Source of the DNA: Bacteroidales bacterium
GTDB lineage: Bacteria; Bacteroidota; Bacteroidia; Bacteroidales; JAIPAP01
Direction: 5' to 3'
NCBI GenBank assembly: GCA_021740045.1
Contig: JAIPAP010000025.1
Span: 1 to 40,764, forward strand
DNA: 40,764 nt
The stretch's first letter is position 1. Every line of letters starts with the position of its first letter. Made by a program: the position numbers and the translations under genes. Below are positions 26,579 to 36,374 of the stretch, piece after piece. The notes under the pieces were generated by a model. The model worked only from the letters and a program-made list of their open reading frames with translations. It was not told where the DNA came from and did no database searches.

Positions 26579-27949
26579 TTAAAGGTTTTCTTTCACTTCC
26601 CCGGTAAATTCATCGAAGGAGGTAGATTTTTGCTCACCTGTAGTCATATTTTTAAAGGTGACCTTGCCTTGATTCATCTCATTTTCGCCAATCAGCGCCA
26701 CATAGGGAATTGCTTTGTTATTGGCATAGCTCATCTGCTTTTTCATCTTCGCACTTTCAGGATAGAGTTCGGCGTTGATGCCTTCATTTCTTACCTTATC
26801 AAGAAGTGCCAGGCAATAAGCCTCCTCCTTTGCCCCGAAATTAACAAACATCACCTGTGTAGTTGCTTTGGTCTCCTCAGGGAACAGATCGAGGTTTTCG
26901 AGCACATCATAAATACGGTCGGCGCCAAAAGAGATGCCCACACCCGATACACCGCTTAATCCAAACACCCCGGTAAGGTCGTCATAGCGGCCCCCACCAC
27001 AAATACTGCCAATTTCATAATCGAGGGCTTTTACTTCGATGATGGCGCCGGTATAATAATCCAGGCCGCGGGCAAGGGTAAGGTCAAGCTCTACTTCAGA
27101 GCCCATCTCCCAGTTTTCGAGGTACCCGAAAATTTGCTCTACCTCTCTTATTCCCTGCATTCCTGTTTCGTATTGGTTCAATTGCTCCTTCATGATCTGT
27201 AGCTTTTCCCGGTTGCTTCCTTTGAGCTCGATTATGGGTTGAAGCTGTCCTATGGCCTTTTGATCCAGTCCTTTATTTGCCAGCTCCTCATTAACCTTAT
27301 CCAGGCCTATCTTATCGAGTTTATCGATGGCGACGGTAATATCGACTATTTTGTCGGCTTCGCCTATCATTTCGGCCAGGCCGGTGAGTATCTTACGGTT
27401 GTTGAGTTTCACAACCACCCTTACACCCATGGCTCCGAACACATCATCGATTATACGAACCAACTCGGCTTCATTAAGCAGCGAATCACTACCGATCACA
27501 TCGGCATCACATTGGTAAAATTCGCGATAGCGTCCTTTTTGTGGCTTATCGGCTCTCCAAACAGGCTGTACCTGGTAACGTTTAAAAGGAAAGGTGATCT
27601 CATTGCGGTGCTGTACCACATAGCGTGCAAAGGGCACGGTAAGATCGTACCGTAAGCCTTTTTCGCTGATGCGGGTAACCATACCGGTTGCATCCCGTTG
27701 ATGCAGTTGTTCATCGGAAACTTTCTTCAGGAAATCACCACTGTTCAATACCTTAAATAAGAGCTTGTCACCTTCTTCACCGTATTTTCCCAGCAAGGTT
27801 GAAAGGTTTTCCATAGCCGGAGTTTCAATGGGCTGATAGCCATAGAGTTGATATATCCGGCGGATGGTGTCAAATATATAATTACGCCTTATGGTTACCG
27901 AAGGCGAAAAATCGCGTGTTCCTTTCGGAATTGACGGTTTTTGAGCCAT
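26579..27949 (-). CDS. hisS: Histidyl-tRNA synthetase
   Basis: A 456-residue class II aminoacyl-tRNA synthetase charging tRNA-His. Motifs in order: [10 protein letters not shown] at the start; [28 protein letters not shown] (motif 2 region); the histidine-specific loops ARGLDYYTG and [10 protein letters not shown]; motif 3 in [12 protein letters not shown]; and the C-terminal anticodon-binding domain (from about 360). The length is typical of the longer bacterial form. It overlaps nothing upstream (54 bp to the cupin) and is followed by hutH after 5 bp, an unusual pairing of charging and degradation of the same amino acid. Confidence 0.96.
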   Translation of the reverse strand: MAQKPSIPKGTRDFSPSVTIRRNYIFDTIRRIYQLYGYQPIETPAMENLSTLLGKYGEEGDKLLFKVLNSGDFLKKVSDEQLHQRDATGMVTRISEKGLRYDLTVPFARYVVQHRNEITFPFKRYQVQPVWRADKPQKGRYREFYQCDADVIGSDSLLNEAELVRIIDDVFGAMGVRVVVKLNNRKILTGLAEMIGEADKIVDITVAIDKLDKIGLDKVNEELANKGLDQKAIGQLQPIIELKGSNREKLQIMKEQLNQYETGMQGIREVEQIFGYLENWEMGSEVELDLTLARGLDYYTGAIIEVKALDYEIGSICGGGRYDDLTGVFGLSGVSGVGISFGADRIYDVLENLDLFPEETKATTQVMFVNFGAKEEAYCLALLDKVRNEGINAELYPESAKMKKQMSYANNKAIPYVALIGENEMNQGKVTFKNMTTGEQKSTSFDEFTGEVKENL

Positions 27950-27975
27950 AATAATACTTTTATTTAATGAGAGCG

Positions 27976-27983
27976 CAAAAATA
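27976..27983 (-). promoter_or_regulatory. Candidate -7 box for hisS
   Basis: On the minus strand this reads TATTTTTG, matching TAnnTTTG, 27 bp before the hisS start codon. A -33 element is not clear. If real it separates hisS-hutH transcription from the cupin/kinase block upstream. Confidence 0.3.
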
Positions 27984-28003
27984 GTGGAATTAATGGAGAT
28001 GGA

Positions 28004-28480
28004 TCAGATTGATATATCCAACTTTTTTAAAACCTCACGGCTAAAGTCATAATCATTGGGGTCTCCTTCGGCCGGCGCCCACGGGGAAAATTTCTTATCG
28101 GTTTCGGGATCGTACGGGCCGTCTTTTACTTCATAGATCACGGTATTGCTTTCGAGCGGAATAAGCGAATGCCAAATCCCGGGTTGAACTTCTACGCCAT
28201 AATTTCCCCTTTCGCGATCGAGGATAATGTGGTCAGTGATGTTGCCCTGCTGGTCATATTCCACTACCGCTATCTTGCCGGTAATAATGATAAAAGCCTC
28301 GCGCTTATCAGGTGTTTCATGCTTATGAGGAGCGACATAGGTGCCGGGCTGCATGGCATTAAGCATACGGTGGAGCGTATCCGAGGCTTCTTTATGGAAA
28401 TTATAGGTCCTGCGCTTTCGGGAAGATTGAACCGATTGCTGAATAATGCCCCCGACGAGAGTGGTATCAATCTTTTTCAT
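28004..28480 (-). CDS. WbuC-family cupin-fold metalloprotein
   Basis: A 158-residue cupin. RKRRTYNFHKEASDTLHRMLNAM, then PGTYVAPHKHETPDKREAFIIITGKIAVV, are the WbuC-family blocks; the His residues of PHKH and WHS later on are likely metal ligands. WbuC proteins are found in O-antigen and other surface-polysaccharide loci, but their reaction is unknown. Its start codon overlaps the kinase stop in an ATGA, so translation is probably coupled to the upstream histidine kinase. Two glycosyltransferases and an LptF/G permease lie further upstream on the same strand, in keeping with a surface-glycan connection. The C-terminus is acidic and includes DPETDKKFSPWAP. Confidence 0.85.
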   Translation of the reverse strand: MKKIDTTLVGGIIQQSVQSSRKRRTYNFHKEASDTLHRMLNAMQPGTYVAPHKHETPDKREAFIIITGKIAVVEYDQQGNITDHIILDRERGNYGVEVQPGIWHSLIPLESNTVIYEVKDGPYDPETDKKFSPWAPAEGDPNDYDFSREVLKKLDISI

Positions 28481-31083
28481 GAATGATCCCCTTTTAAAGG
28501 CGATTTTGCCGGCAGCGAAAAATAAAAGGTGGTGCCCTTACCTTTTTCACTTTCCAGCCAGATTTCACCGCCATTATGTGCGACAAATTCTTTACAAAGG
28601 ATCAACCCCAATCCTGTACCTTCCTCATTGGAATTCTCGTTATCAACCTTTTTATCAATCCTGAATAAATTGGGAATTTGATCCTCAGCAATACCGCTAC
28701 CGGTATCGGCTACCGAAACAATTACCTGTTCACCCTTAGTTTCGGCGTTTAGCTCAATTTTTCCTTTATCGGGAGTGAATTTAATGGCATTGGACAAGAG
28801 GTTTCTGATCACCGTATTAATGGTATTTTCATCGGCCCAGGCGGTGGTGCCAAACTTAATATGCGAACGTATCTTTATATCTTTTTCTTTCATCCCCGAT
28901 TTCATCACCTTAATGGAATTATTGGCCAGCACACTCAGGTCGATCAGTTCGGGCCTGATCTCCAGGCGGCCGGTTTGTGCCCTTGACCATTCCAGCAGGT
29001 TTTCCAGCAACTTGTAAGCGCTCTCCGAGGCGCTGATGATGTTTTTAGCATATGATTTCTTTTCATCATCATCAAGGTCATCGAAGTTCTCATTAAGCAG
29101 CTCGGAAAACCCCATAATGGCGTTAAAGGGTACTTTAAGGTCATGAGCTATAATGGAGAGAAACTTATCCTTGGTGGCATTGGCTTCCCTGAGTTGTTCC
29201 TCCATTTCTTTGCGGGAGGTAATATCGGTAACAATACTATCGAACCGCAACGAGCCATCTTTCTCCCGGGTTATGGTCTCTCTATCATACAACCAAACCA
29301 CTCCCCCGTCGGGCTTTAAAATGCGGTATTCCTCGCTGAAACCGTCGGCCTCACCTTTCATCGCCTTTTTAAAAGATTCTTCCATCCTTTCCTTATCATC
29401 GGGATGGACAATAGTATTCCATTGATCAAAACCCTTAAGGAAATACTTTTTGGGTCGCCCGGTGAGCTGTTCAATATTATCGGATATGTGCAGATGAACA
29501 TGCTCTCCTTCGGGGGTTATGCGCCCGGACCATAAAAAATCGGGCACCGATGAAACCACACGCTTATATTCATTATTAATATTAACCAGCTCTTGCTCTA
29601 TGCGCTTGCGGTGCTCTATTTCCTTTTTAAGCTCCTTGGTACGACTGTTAACCCGTTGCTCTAACTCTTCATTTATCGATTTAAGTTTCTTTTTTATCCT
29701 TTTATTTTTTCGGTGAAAAATCACAAAAGCTATGATGATTCCGGCCATAACAATAATAAGGGCTACAATGAATACCTGGTTTCGCAAGTTTCGCTGTTTG
29801 TCGGCTTCCAACTGCAAAATACTACGTTCTTTTCGCAGCGACTTGTTTTCTTTTTCTTTCTGCTCAATTTCATATTTCATTTGCAGCTCCGATATCTGAT
29901 CGCGCAGTTGCCGGTTGAATAAGCTATCGTTCAATATGGTTTGTTTGGTCCGGTACCCATAGGCTTTTTCAAAAGCTCCCTGCGCCTCACTTAATGAAGC
30001 TAAGGTGGTATAGGCGTTTAAGCTGAGTTGAAGTAAGCTTCGTTTTTCGGCAATTCCAAGGGCTTCCGTTAAATATTTTTTGGCCAGACTTAAATTTCCC
30101 CTGTCAAAATAGGAATCACCCAGTGCAATAGCCGATTCGGCAATACCTTTTTGATGTCCTATTTCTTTGCTGATGCCGTAGGCTTTTTTATAATAATTAA
30201 TTCCTTCTTGCTCACGGCCTTGCTTAAAATATAATTGACCAATATTGTTGTAGGTTACGGCAAGCCCTTTTTTATCTTTGAGTGCTTTTTTGGTTTCCAC
30301 CGACCGGTTGTAATAATCAATTGCCTTATCGGACTGATTGGCAGCAGCATACAATTCGCCCAGATTATTTAATGATACACTTACCCCTTTCAAAAAATCC
30401 CTATTATGAAATATTTGGTAGGCCTTCCTGTAATAGTCGCCTGCCCTTTCATTTTTACCAACCACTTTAAATATATTGCCAATATTATTTAAGGTATAGG
30501 CAGTACTAATGGAGTCGTTTAGCTCTTCTTTGATGTCGAGCGATTTAAACAGGTAATCCAGGGCTTTATCATAAAATGCCAGCTCCTTAAAAATTTCTCC
30601 CATGTTATTATAGGTAATGGCAAGCCCTTTTTTATCGGCGAGCTTCATTTTCAGTTCCAGGGCCTCCTGATGCATTTCCAGCGCCTGATCATAATTGCCG
30701 GTAATTTTGTAAAATATGGCCAGGTTATTCAAGGTCTTAGCCCGGGAAGTGGTATCGCTTATGAGTTCATACAATGGTTCGGCCTTTTTGTAATACGCTA
30801 TAGCACTATCAAACTCCGACTTATAATAATGGGCATTGCCGGCATTCCGGTATGCATCGGCAAGGTGTTTATTCAAATGACCGGCTTTTGCAATTTCAAT
30901 GGCCCGGTGAGCATCGCTTAATGCTTTATCCTGGTTGGATGAGCGGTTTTTGGCAGAGCGACTGTTGTAATATTGTACACTATCGAGCTGATGGCTTTGT
31001 TGTCCCATTAGATTCATGGAAATTAAAGCCATAAGCATGAATATGCCCTGCTGTTTTATATATTTAAAATACTGATACATCAA
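28477..31083 (-). CDS. TPR-PAS sensor histidine kinase
   Basis: An 868-residue membrane kinase. The order is: signal anchor or peptide (about 10-28); a periplasmic block of about seven tetratricopeptide repeats (70-350, e.g. AITYNNMGEIFKEL, AVTYNNIGQLYFKQ); coiled coil (395-435); membrane segment (436-456); second coiled coil (460-505); one PAS/PAC domain (510-625); HisKA with phospho-acceptor His647 in IIAHDLKVPFNA; and HATPase with NLLSNAIKFT (761-770), DTGSG (793-797) and GTGLGL (822-827). There is no receiver or DNA-binding domain and no response regulator nearby, so its partner is unknown. It follows the paralogous kinase by 33 bp and overlaps the WbuC cupin by 4 bp. Confidence 0.92.
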   Translation of the reverse strand: MMYQYFKYIKQQGIFMLMALISMNLMGQQSHQLDSVQYYNSRSAKNRSSNQDKALSDAHRAIEIAKAGHLNKHLADAYRNAGNAHYYKSEFDSAIAYYKKAEPLYELISDTTSRAKTLNNLAIFYKITGNYDQALEMHQEALELKMKLADKKGLAITYNNMGEIFKELAFYDKALDYLFKSLDIKEELNDSISTAYTLNNIGNIFKVVGKNERAGDYYRKAYQIFHNRDFLKGVSVSLNNLGELYAAANQSDKAIDYYNRSVETKKALKDKKGLAVTYNNIGQLYFKQGREQEGINYYKKAYGISKEIGHQKGIAESAIALGDSYFDRGNLSLAKKYLTEALGIAEKRSLLQLSLNAYTTLASLSEAQGAFEKAYGYRTKQTILNDSLFNRQLRDQISELQMKYEIEQKEKENKSLRKERSILQLEADKQRNLRNQVFIVALIIVMAGIIIAFVIFHRKNKRIKKKLKSINEELEQRVNSRTKELKKEIEHRKRIEQELVNINNEYKRVVSSVPDFLWSGRITPEGEHVHLHISDNIEQLTGRPKKYFLKGFDQWNTIVHPDDKERMEESFKKAMKGEADGFSEEYRILKPDGGVVWLYDRETITREKDGSLRFDSIVTDITSRKEMEEQLREANATKDKFLSIIAHDLKVPFNAIMGFSELLNENFDDLDDDEKKSYAKNIISASESAYKLLENLLEWSRAQTGRLEIRPELIDLSVLANNSIKVMKSGMKEKDIKIRSHIKFGTTAWADENTINTVIRNLLSNAIKFTPDKGKIELNAETKGEQVIVSVADTGSGIAEDQIPNLFRIDKKVDNENSNEEGTGLGLILCKEFVAHNGGEIWLESEKGKGTTFYFSLPAKSPLKGDHS

Positions 31084-31116
31084 CGATTTGTTACCCTTCT
31101 CCCCTTATAACAAAAC

Positions 31117-33837
31117 TCAGGCCTGTTGGTTGGATATGGGGTTGGATTTGGATTTGGGCAATGAGAATTTGAAATCACTTCCCTTTTCATATTCACTTTC
31201 CACCCAAATTCGTCCTCCATTACGCTCTATAAACTCTTTGCATAAGATCAGCCCAAGGCCCGTGCCTTGTTCACTGGCCGTCCCCTCTTTTTTAAATTGC
31301 TTATCGATACGGAAAACCTTATCAACATTATCTTTATCAATACCAATTCCATCATCGCGAACCGTGACCATAACCTCATTTTTGCTATCTTCGGTAAATA
31401 TCTCAATGTGGCCTTTTTCATAAGTAAACTTAATGGCATTGGATATAAAATTCCTGAGCACCGTGGTTATCATGTTAGCATCGGCATAGGCTGTGGTTCC
31501 AAAATCAACATGCGATTGCAGCTTGATGTTTTTATTATCGGCATGGGTTTTTAATACTGATATATTCTCATTGACCAGTATGCTCAAATCAATGATTTCC
31601 GGTTGCATTTCGATGGTTCCGGTTTGAGCCCTGGACCACTGCAATAAATTCTGCAACAATTTAAATGTGCTATCGGAAGCTTCGCTGATGTTTTTAATAA
31701 ATTCTTTTTTCTCTTCTTCATCAAAACTGTCATAGGAGTCATAAAGCAAGTTTGAAAAGCCCATAATGGCGTTGAAAGGCGTTTTAAGGTCATGGGCGAT
31801 GATGGAGAAGAACTTGTCCTTGGTGGCGTTAAGTTCACGCATCTTCTGCTCCGACTCCCTTAAGCTTTTTTCGTACTGTTTGCTTTCGGTAACGTCTACT
31901 ATACTCCCGATCAACCCCCCGACAGAACCATCGATATCATTGAATACCGTTTTGTAGAAAATAACTTCCCGGTCGCCTCCATCGGCATATTTCATGGATG
32001 TTTCGTAACGTTGTATGCCTCCCTTTTCGAGAAGCTCCTTGTCTTTTTCATCGAATTCCTTTGCCTTCTCATTATAGGAAACTTCATACACCGTTTTACC
32101 CAGGATTTGGTCTTTATCTTTTCCGATGATGCGTGTGAATTCCTTGTTACATCCAAGGTATATTCTATCTTTATTTTTATAGAAAATGGGGACGGGGATG
32201 TCATCAATAAGCACCTGGAGAAATTCAATTTGCTTCTCCAGCTCCAGCTTGGCCTTATTCCTTTCGGTAATATCCCTGATGATAAATAAAATTTCCTTCT
32301 CGGAGCTTTTGCCCATCCTGGCCTCATAATAACTGATGTTATCGCCCTTACCCTGGTGGAATTCAAACAGGTAGATCTCCCCAACAGATTGGGCTTTCAA
32401 CATATAGGCCTTGGCCCGTTTAACAAACTCATCGGGGAAAATATCGTCCATTGAGCGACCCAAAACCACTTCCGATTTTAAGAAGTTAAGATCATCGGAG
32501 CGGGAATGAAAATCGAGTAACTGACCGGCCGGGTTACATACAAACATGGAATCGGGGATAGCCTTTAATATGGCTTTTCGTCGTTTCTCCGAATCGTAAA
32601 AGATATTCAGGGTTTCTTCGAGCCGCTGATTTTGCTCGGTTATTTTCTTATTCTTTTCATTGAGCAGCTTATTGTTTTTAAGCTTGTTCTTGTATTGCAG
32701 AATGATATAGCCGATGGCAGCCAATAAAAGGAAAACAAGCACATACATGGCAGGCTCATAGGTCCGGTAGCTCGATAGTTTGTCGGCAAGCAATTCTTTT
32801 TCCCTTCTCAAGGTATCGACTTCATACTGGGACTGAAGCTTATTGATGTTACCCACGGTACGTTGCTTTAACAGCGAGTCTTGGATTTGATTATATTCTT
32901 TTTGATAATCATAAGCTTGCTGATAGTCGTTTCGCCTGGCATAAATTTCGGAGCTTAGCTTATTGCTGGTCACCAGCAACTCTCCCAATCCCATTTCGCG
33001 GGCAATCGATTGGCTTTTACGCAACAGGTCGAGGGCTTTCAGGTATTGTTCCTTTTCGGCATAGATCAATGCCATATTGTTATAGATCTCGGCAATTCCA
33101 CTTTGGTCATTGATTTGCCTGCGGATTTTCAGGGCATCTTTATAAAAAGACAGGGCCTTATCCGGCTTACCTTGCCGGGTGTAAAACACCGCCAAATTGT
33201 TGTATGACTGGGCCAAACCATCATCGTCACGTATTTTCACCCTGATCTCTTTGGCCCATTTTAAATAAAGATGGGCAGAATCGGGCCGGTTCATCTTCAT
33301 AAACATATTGCCGATGTTACTCAGCGCCTGGGCATTGGTTTGGGGATTGGTATTGAGCTTGAATGCATCTTTATAATATTGAAGCGCTTGCTCTTGTTGG
33401 TCAAGCATGGCAAATACATTACCAATGTGAATATTTGAACGGGCAACCATCACCTTATTCCCGGCCTCTTTTCCCAATGTATAAGCCTGCTGAAAATAGC
33501 CCAGGGCCTTTTCATATTGCCCTTGTTTGTATAAACCACGTCCAATGGTAATTAAGGCCTGGCTTTGTTGTTTTTTCCGTTCCAAGCCGGAAGCTTCGTG
33601 CAGGGCATCCTTCCCGTAATCGATTGAACGCTCCGGTGAAATGGTTAAAAAGGCTTGGGAAAGCTCAAGTAAAATGTCTATTCGATCTTCACCTTTTGCC
33701 CGGTCGAGCATATACTGAAGGGAATCGATTTCGCGGGTTTGCGAAAGAGCCCGGCTGCCTGATATAACAAGCATAACCACCCCAAGCATTAAGGCTACAT
33801 GCAACATGACTCTCTTGAAGTGGCTGCCTTTAATCAT
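31117..33837 (-). CDS. TPR-PAS-PAS sensor histidine kinase
   Basis: A 906-residue paralogue of the following kinase. It has an N-terminal signal/anchor (about 9-30), tetratricopeptide repeats (90-320, e.g. QSYNNLAVFYTRQG, EIYNNMALIYAEKE), a membrane segment (363-382), coiled coil, two PAS domains (about 420-527 and 540-653), HisKA with His682 in IIAHDLKTPFNA, and HATPase with RNFISNAIKFT, DDGIGI and GTGLGL. The extra PAS and fewer TPRs distinguish it from its neighbour, whereas the kinase cores are nearly the same (MGFS, WSRAQTG, FGTTA, LILCKEF). This suggests tandem duplication followed by sensor change. No receiver domain is fused. A candidate promoter lies 50-77 bp upstream. Confidence 0.92.
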   Translation of the reverse strand: MIKGSHFKRVMLHVALMLGVVMLVISGSRALSQTREIDSLQYMLDRAKGEDRIDILLELSQAFLTISPERSIDYGKDALHEASGLERKKQQSQALITIGRGLYKQGQYEKALGYFQQAYTLGKEAGNKVMVARSNIHIGNVFAMLDQQEQALQYYKDAFKLNTNPQTNAQALSNIGNMFMKMNRPDSAHLYLKWAKEIRVKIRDDDGLAQSYNNLAVFYTRQGKPDKALSFYKDALKIRRQINDQSGIAEIYNNMALIYAEKEQYLKALDLLRKSQSIAREMGLGELLVTSNKLSSEIYARRNDYQQAYDYQKEYNQIQDSLLKQRTVGNINKLQSQYEVDTLRREKELLADKLSSYRTYEPAMYVLVFLLLAAIGYIILQYKNKLKNNKLLNEKNKKITEQNQRLEETLNIFYDSEKRRKAILKAIPDSMFVCNPAGQLLDFHSRSDDLNFLKSEVVLGRSMDDIFPDEFVKRAKAYMLKAQSVGEIYLFEFHQGKGDNISYYEARMGKSSEKEILFIIRDITERNKAKLELEKQIEFLQVLIDDIPVPIFYKNKDRIYLGCNKEFTRIIGKDKDQILGKTVYEVSYNEKAKEFDEKDKELLEKGGIQRYETSMKYADGGDREVIFYKTVFNDIDGSVGGLIGSIVDVTESKQYEKSLRESEQKMRELNATKDKFFSIIAHDLKTPFNAIMGFSNLLYDSYDSFDEEEKKEFIKNISEASDSTFKLLQNLLQWSRAQTGTIEMQPEIIDLSILVNENISVLKTHADNKNIKLQSHVDFGTTAYADANMITTVLRNFISNAIKFTYEKGHIEIFTEDSKNEVMVTVRDDGIGIDKDNVDKVFRIDKQFKKEGTASEQGTGLGLILCKEFIERNGGRIWVESEYEKGSDFKFSLPKSKSNPISNQQA

Positions 33838-33885
33838 TCAATTATAACGTATTTTGAATTAACAAATATAATAACTCCCTCGACA

Positions 33886-33914
33886 CAAAAGTATAAAAGT
33901 TAAAGATTATGCAA
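33886..33914 (-). promoter_or_regulatory. Candidate promoter of the kinase-kinase-cupin operon
   Basis: On the minus strand, TTG at 33914-33912 is followed after 18 bp by TACTTTTG (33893-33886), close to the Bacteroidota TTTG-N19-21-TAnnTTTG pattern. A second -7-like box, TATATTTG, lies at 33870-33863. Either would leave a short leader. Confidence 0.4.
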
Positions 33915-33925
33915 GAGCTGGGGGT

Positions 33926-35110
33926 TTATTTTAAATTTTTCTCCGAGGCGGAGCTTTTCATAATCCCCTCGAGCTTGGCGGTAGCATTAGCCCAGTTGTA
34001 ATGCCGGGTCACAAAGGTATATCCATTTTCAGCTATGGAATGGGCCAGTTCATCGTTGCTTAACAGTTGCAAAATATGGAAGGCAAATTCCGGGGCACTT
34101 TCAGCCACCATGATCTCTTTTCCGTTTTGGGCATTCAGGGCGCCATTGGCCAGGGCCGATGTAATACTGGGAATTTTCATGGCCATCGCCTCGAGCAATT
34201 TATTTTGAAGACCTGTTCCTATTTGCATGGGCGCGATAAAAGTACGGGCGTGTGCATAATACTCCCTGATGTCTTCGACCCACCCGGTCACTTCAATTTT
34301 ATCACGCGCCAATGCTTTAACCCTTTGATGCGGATTAGCACCCACAATAGCCACATTGGTTTCGGGCCGTTCTTTCCATACCAACGGCATAATCTCATGC
34401 ACCAGGTATTCGGAGCCATTGATGTTTGGCGGATAACCCATATTCCCGGTAAAGATCAAATCATATTTCTTCTCCCGCTCCACAGGTTTAAAAAAATCCT
34501 GGTCGACGCCATTGGGGATAATGTGTATTTTCTCCCGTTCAGGATGCGGGATCAGGTCACGATCGGGTTTGGAGATGATCACCTTGTGATCAAAGCGTTC
34601 AAAAGCGGTATATTCATAATGGAGCAAACGCTTATATTCCATCTTGAAAACCGGTTTCAGGTAGAAGGGAGCCGATTTAATGCGGCGTTGCACACCCATG
34701 GAAAATACATCCTGGTAATCGAGGGTTTTCGGGATAGTCACATCATTTAGATACTCGGCGCTTCGCACCAGCTGACAGAAAATATGATCGGGTTTATGCT
34801 TTTTGAGGAGCTTGTTGATCTTTCGCTTTCCCTTTTTGCTGTAAAAGTAACCTACCTGTAAAGGTTTACCGGAGAAAAGGGCCCGCAACACGTTAATAAA
34901 AATACTTAAGCGGGTTAACCGGATAAAGTGAATTTCGTCGCAATACTGCTGCAGGCTTTTCCGTGCCTCCGGATGTTCACGATCATCATTAAGCGCACAC
35001 AAAACAAGGGTATGGTTCCCCGAAAGGTATCGTATATGGTTAAAAGCCCGGAGCTTATCGCCCTTTTCAATGGGGTAAGGTATACGTGGTAACAGAACAA
35101 AAATTTTCAT
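33926..35110 (-). CDS. GT4-type glycosyltransferase
   Basis: A 394-residue GT-B-fold transferase. The N-terminal domain begins KIFVLLPRIPYPIEKGDKLRAFNHI, typical of sugar transferases of the PEP-CTERM/EpsH-associated type (the TIGR03087-like group). The C-terminal nucleotide-sugar domain has IIPNGVDQDFF, FTGNMGYPPN, VTGWVEDIREYYA and the EX7E-type motif in TGLQNKLLEAMAMKIP. The start at 35110 is preferred over an ATG three codons upstream because it aligns with the family N-terminus. It is cytosolic or membrane-associated and presumably builds a surface glycan. It follows the second glycosyltransferase by 60 bp. The sugar donor and acceptor are unknown. Confidence 0.85.
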   Translation of the reverse strand: MKIFVLLPRIPYPIEKGDKLRAFNHIRYLSGNHTLVLCALNDDREHPEARKSLQQYCDEIHFIRLTRLSIFINVLRALFSGKPLQVGYFYSKKGKRKINKLLKKHKPDHIFCQLVRSAEYLNDVTIPKTLDYQDVFSMGVQRRIKSAPFYLKPVFKMEYKRLLHYEYTAFERFDHKVIISKPDRDLIPHPEREKIHIIPNGVDQDFFKPVEREKKYDLIFTGNMGYPPNINGSEYLVHEIMPLVWKERPETNVAIVGANPHQRVKALARDKIEVTGWVEDIREYYAHARTFIAPMQIGTGLQNKLLEAMAMKIPSITSALANGALNAQNGKEIMVAESAPEFAFHILQLLSNDELAHSIAENGYTFVTRHYNWANATAKLEGIMKSSASEKNLK

Positions 35111-35170
35111 ATCCAGCATCTGCGTTCGAACCGCAAAAGTAAAAAAATCCCGTATCGTATGATCATTGGC

Positions 35171-36373
35171 TTATGAACCCATCAGTTCCCGGTAAAATTT
35201 TGTTAAGCGATCGATGATCTTATCATTCTGATGTTCTTTCCTGATGAGCTCCTTAGCGTTCATACCTATTTGGAGGCAGCGTTTTTCATCGGCAATACAA
35301 TATTCCACTTTTTCCAGGTATTCCTCCCGGTTGTTGGCGATAAGGATATTCTCTCCGTCTTCATAATGTATACCTTCAGCGCCAATTGTAGTGGCAATAA
35401 TTGTTTTTCCGGCGGCCATGCCCTCAATGATTTTAATACGGATACCGCTACCCGAAAACAAGGGCACGATCATAACCGCCCTGTTGAGCATAAATTCGGT
35501 GGCATCGGCCACTTCACCCAGCACTTCCACATTGGGCATATCGAGTTGCAATAACCAATCGGGCATTTCGCGCCCGGCCAGGTAAAAACGCAACTCAGGA
35601 TGACGTTCATTCAACTTCGGCCATACATCCTGCAAAAACCATTGTATCCCTTCCTGGTTGGGCATCCAATTCATCGATCCGATATGAAACAATGAGGGGA
35701 ACTCAGGCCAGGCGCGGCGTCGAACGATCTTTTCAGGATCAAGACCATAAGGAATATCAATTACCGGGGCTTTTGTGCCGGTAGATTCAATGTAAGCGGC
35801 ATCGCGTTTGGTTATAGCGGCAATGCCGTCGCAGCGGCGGTATGCTTGTAATTCATAATATTTTAGCGTCCGGCTAAGGTGTTTAAGGTATAAACGCTTA
35901 AAAGGGTTGAGAGAAGTCCTTGCGATGCGCTCCCAAATCAGGTGTTCAATGTTATGTGCCCGTAATACGATACGTGCATCGGATGCAGCCCTGATGGTTT
36001 CGATATAAGGACTCATATACAGGGTTTCCAGTTGCACAATATCATATGTATCATTTTGCAGGATACGTTCTACGGCATTGTGGAAATTATCGCTAATAAA
36101 GCGCTCCACATGGTACGACTGCCCCGAAAAGAGATTTTTAAAGGCTTCGAGAGGCTTAACGGAAAGGTCGATATAAACGGTTTCGAGCCCTGTTTTTTTG
36201 CGGTAATCTTCCGGGATATCCACCTCGGTTATATTGTATTTATTACTTGCCACGGCCAGCACTTTAACCTGGTGCCCGGCTTTAAGCAATCCTTGAATAA
36301 CGGCGTTCATAGCTATAGGACCCCCTTCGCGGGCCGGATAGGGCGACTTGTTGCAAAGCAGCAATACCTTCAT
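35171..36373 (-). CDS. GT4-type glycosyltransferase
   Basis: A 400-residue GT-B glycosyltransferase distantly related to its downstream neighbour. The start KVLLLCNKSPYPAREGGPIAMNAV and the middle RAHNIEHLIWERIA are typical of group-1 transferases. The C-terminal domain has IPYGLDPEKI, HIGSMNWMPNQEGI, VLGEVADATEFM and GSGIRIKIIEGMAAGK with the conserved Glu residues. It probably acts on a lipid-linked surface glycan. It starts one base after the lptF/G-like gene stop, and so is tightly coupled to it. Substrates cannot be told from sequence. Confidence 0.87.
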   Translation of the reverse strand: MKVLLLCNKSPYPAREGGPIAMNAVIQGLLKAGHQVKVLAVASNKYNITEVDIPEDYRKKTGLETVYIDLSVKPLEAFKNLFSGQSYHVERFISDNFHNAVERILQNDTYDIVQLETLYMSPYIETIRAASDARIVLRAHNIEHLIWERIARTSLNPFKRLYLKHLSRTLKYYELQAYRRCDGIAAITKRDAAYIESTGTKAPVIDIPYGLDPEKIVRRRAWPEFPSLFHIGSMNWMPNQEGIQWFLQDVWPKLNERHPELRFYLAGREMPDWLLQLDMPNVEVLGEVADATEFMLNRAVMIVPLFSGSGIRIKIIEGMAAGKTIIATTIGAEGIHYEDGENILIANNREEYLEKVEYCIADEKRCLQIGMNAKELIRKEHQNDKIIDRLTKFYRELMGS

Positions 36374-36374
36374 T

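Noticed and set aside
34067-34750. A 227-codon frame antisense to the glycosyltransferase
   Set aside because: No recognisable protein features; the opposite strand encodes a clear GT4 enzyme.
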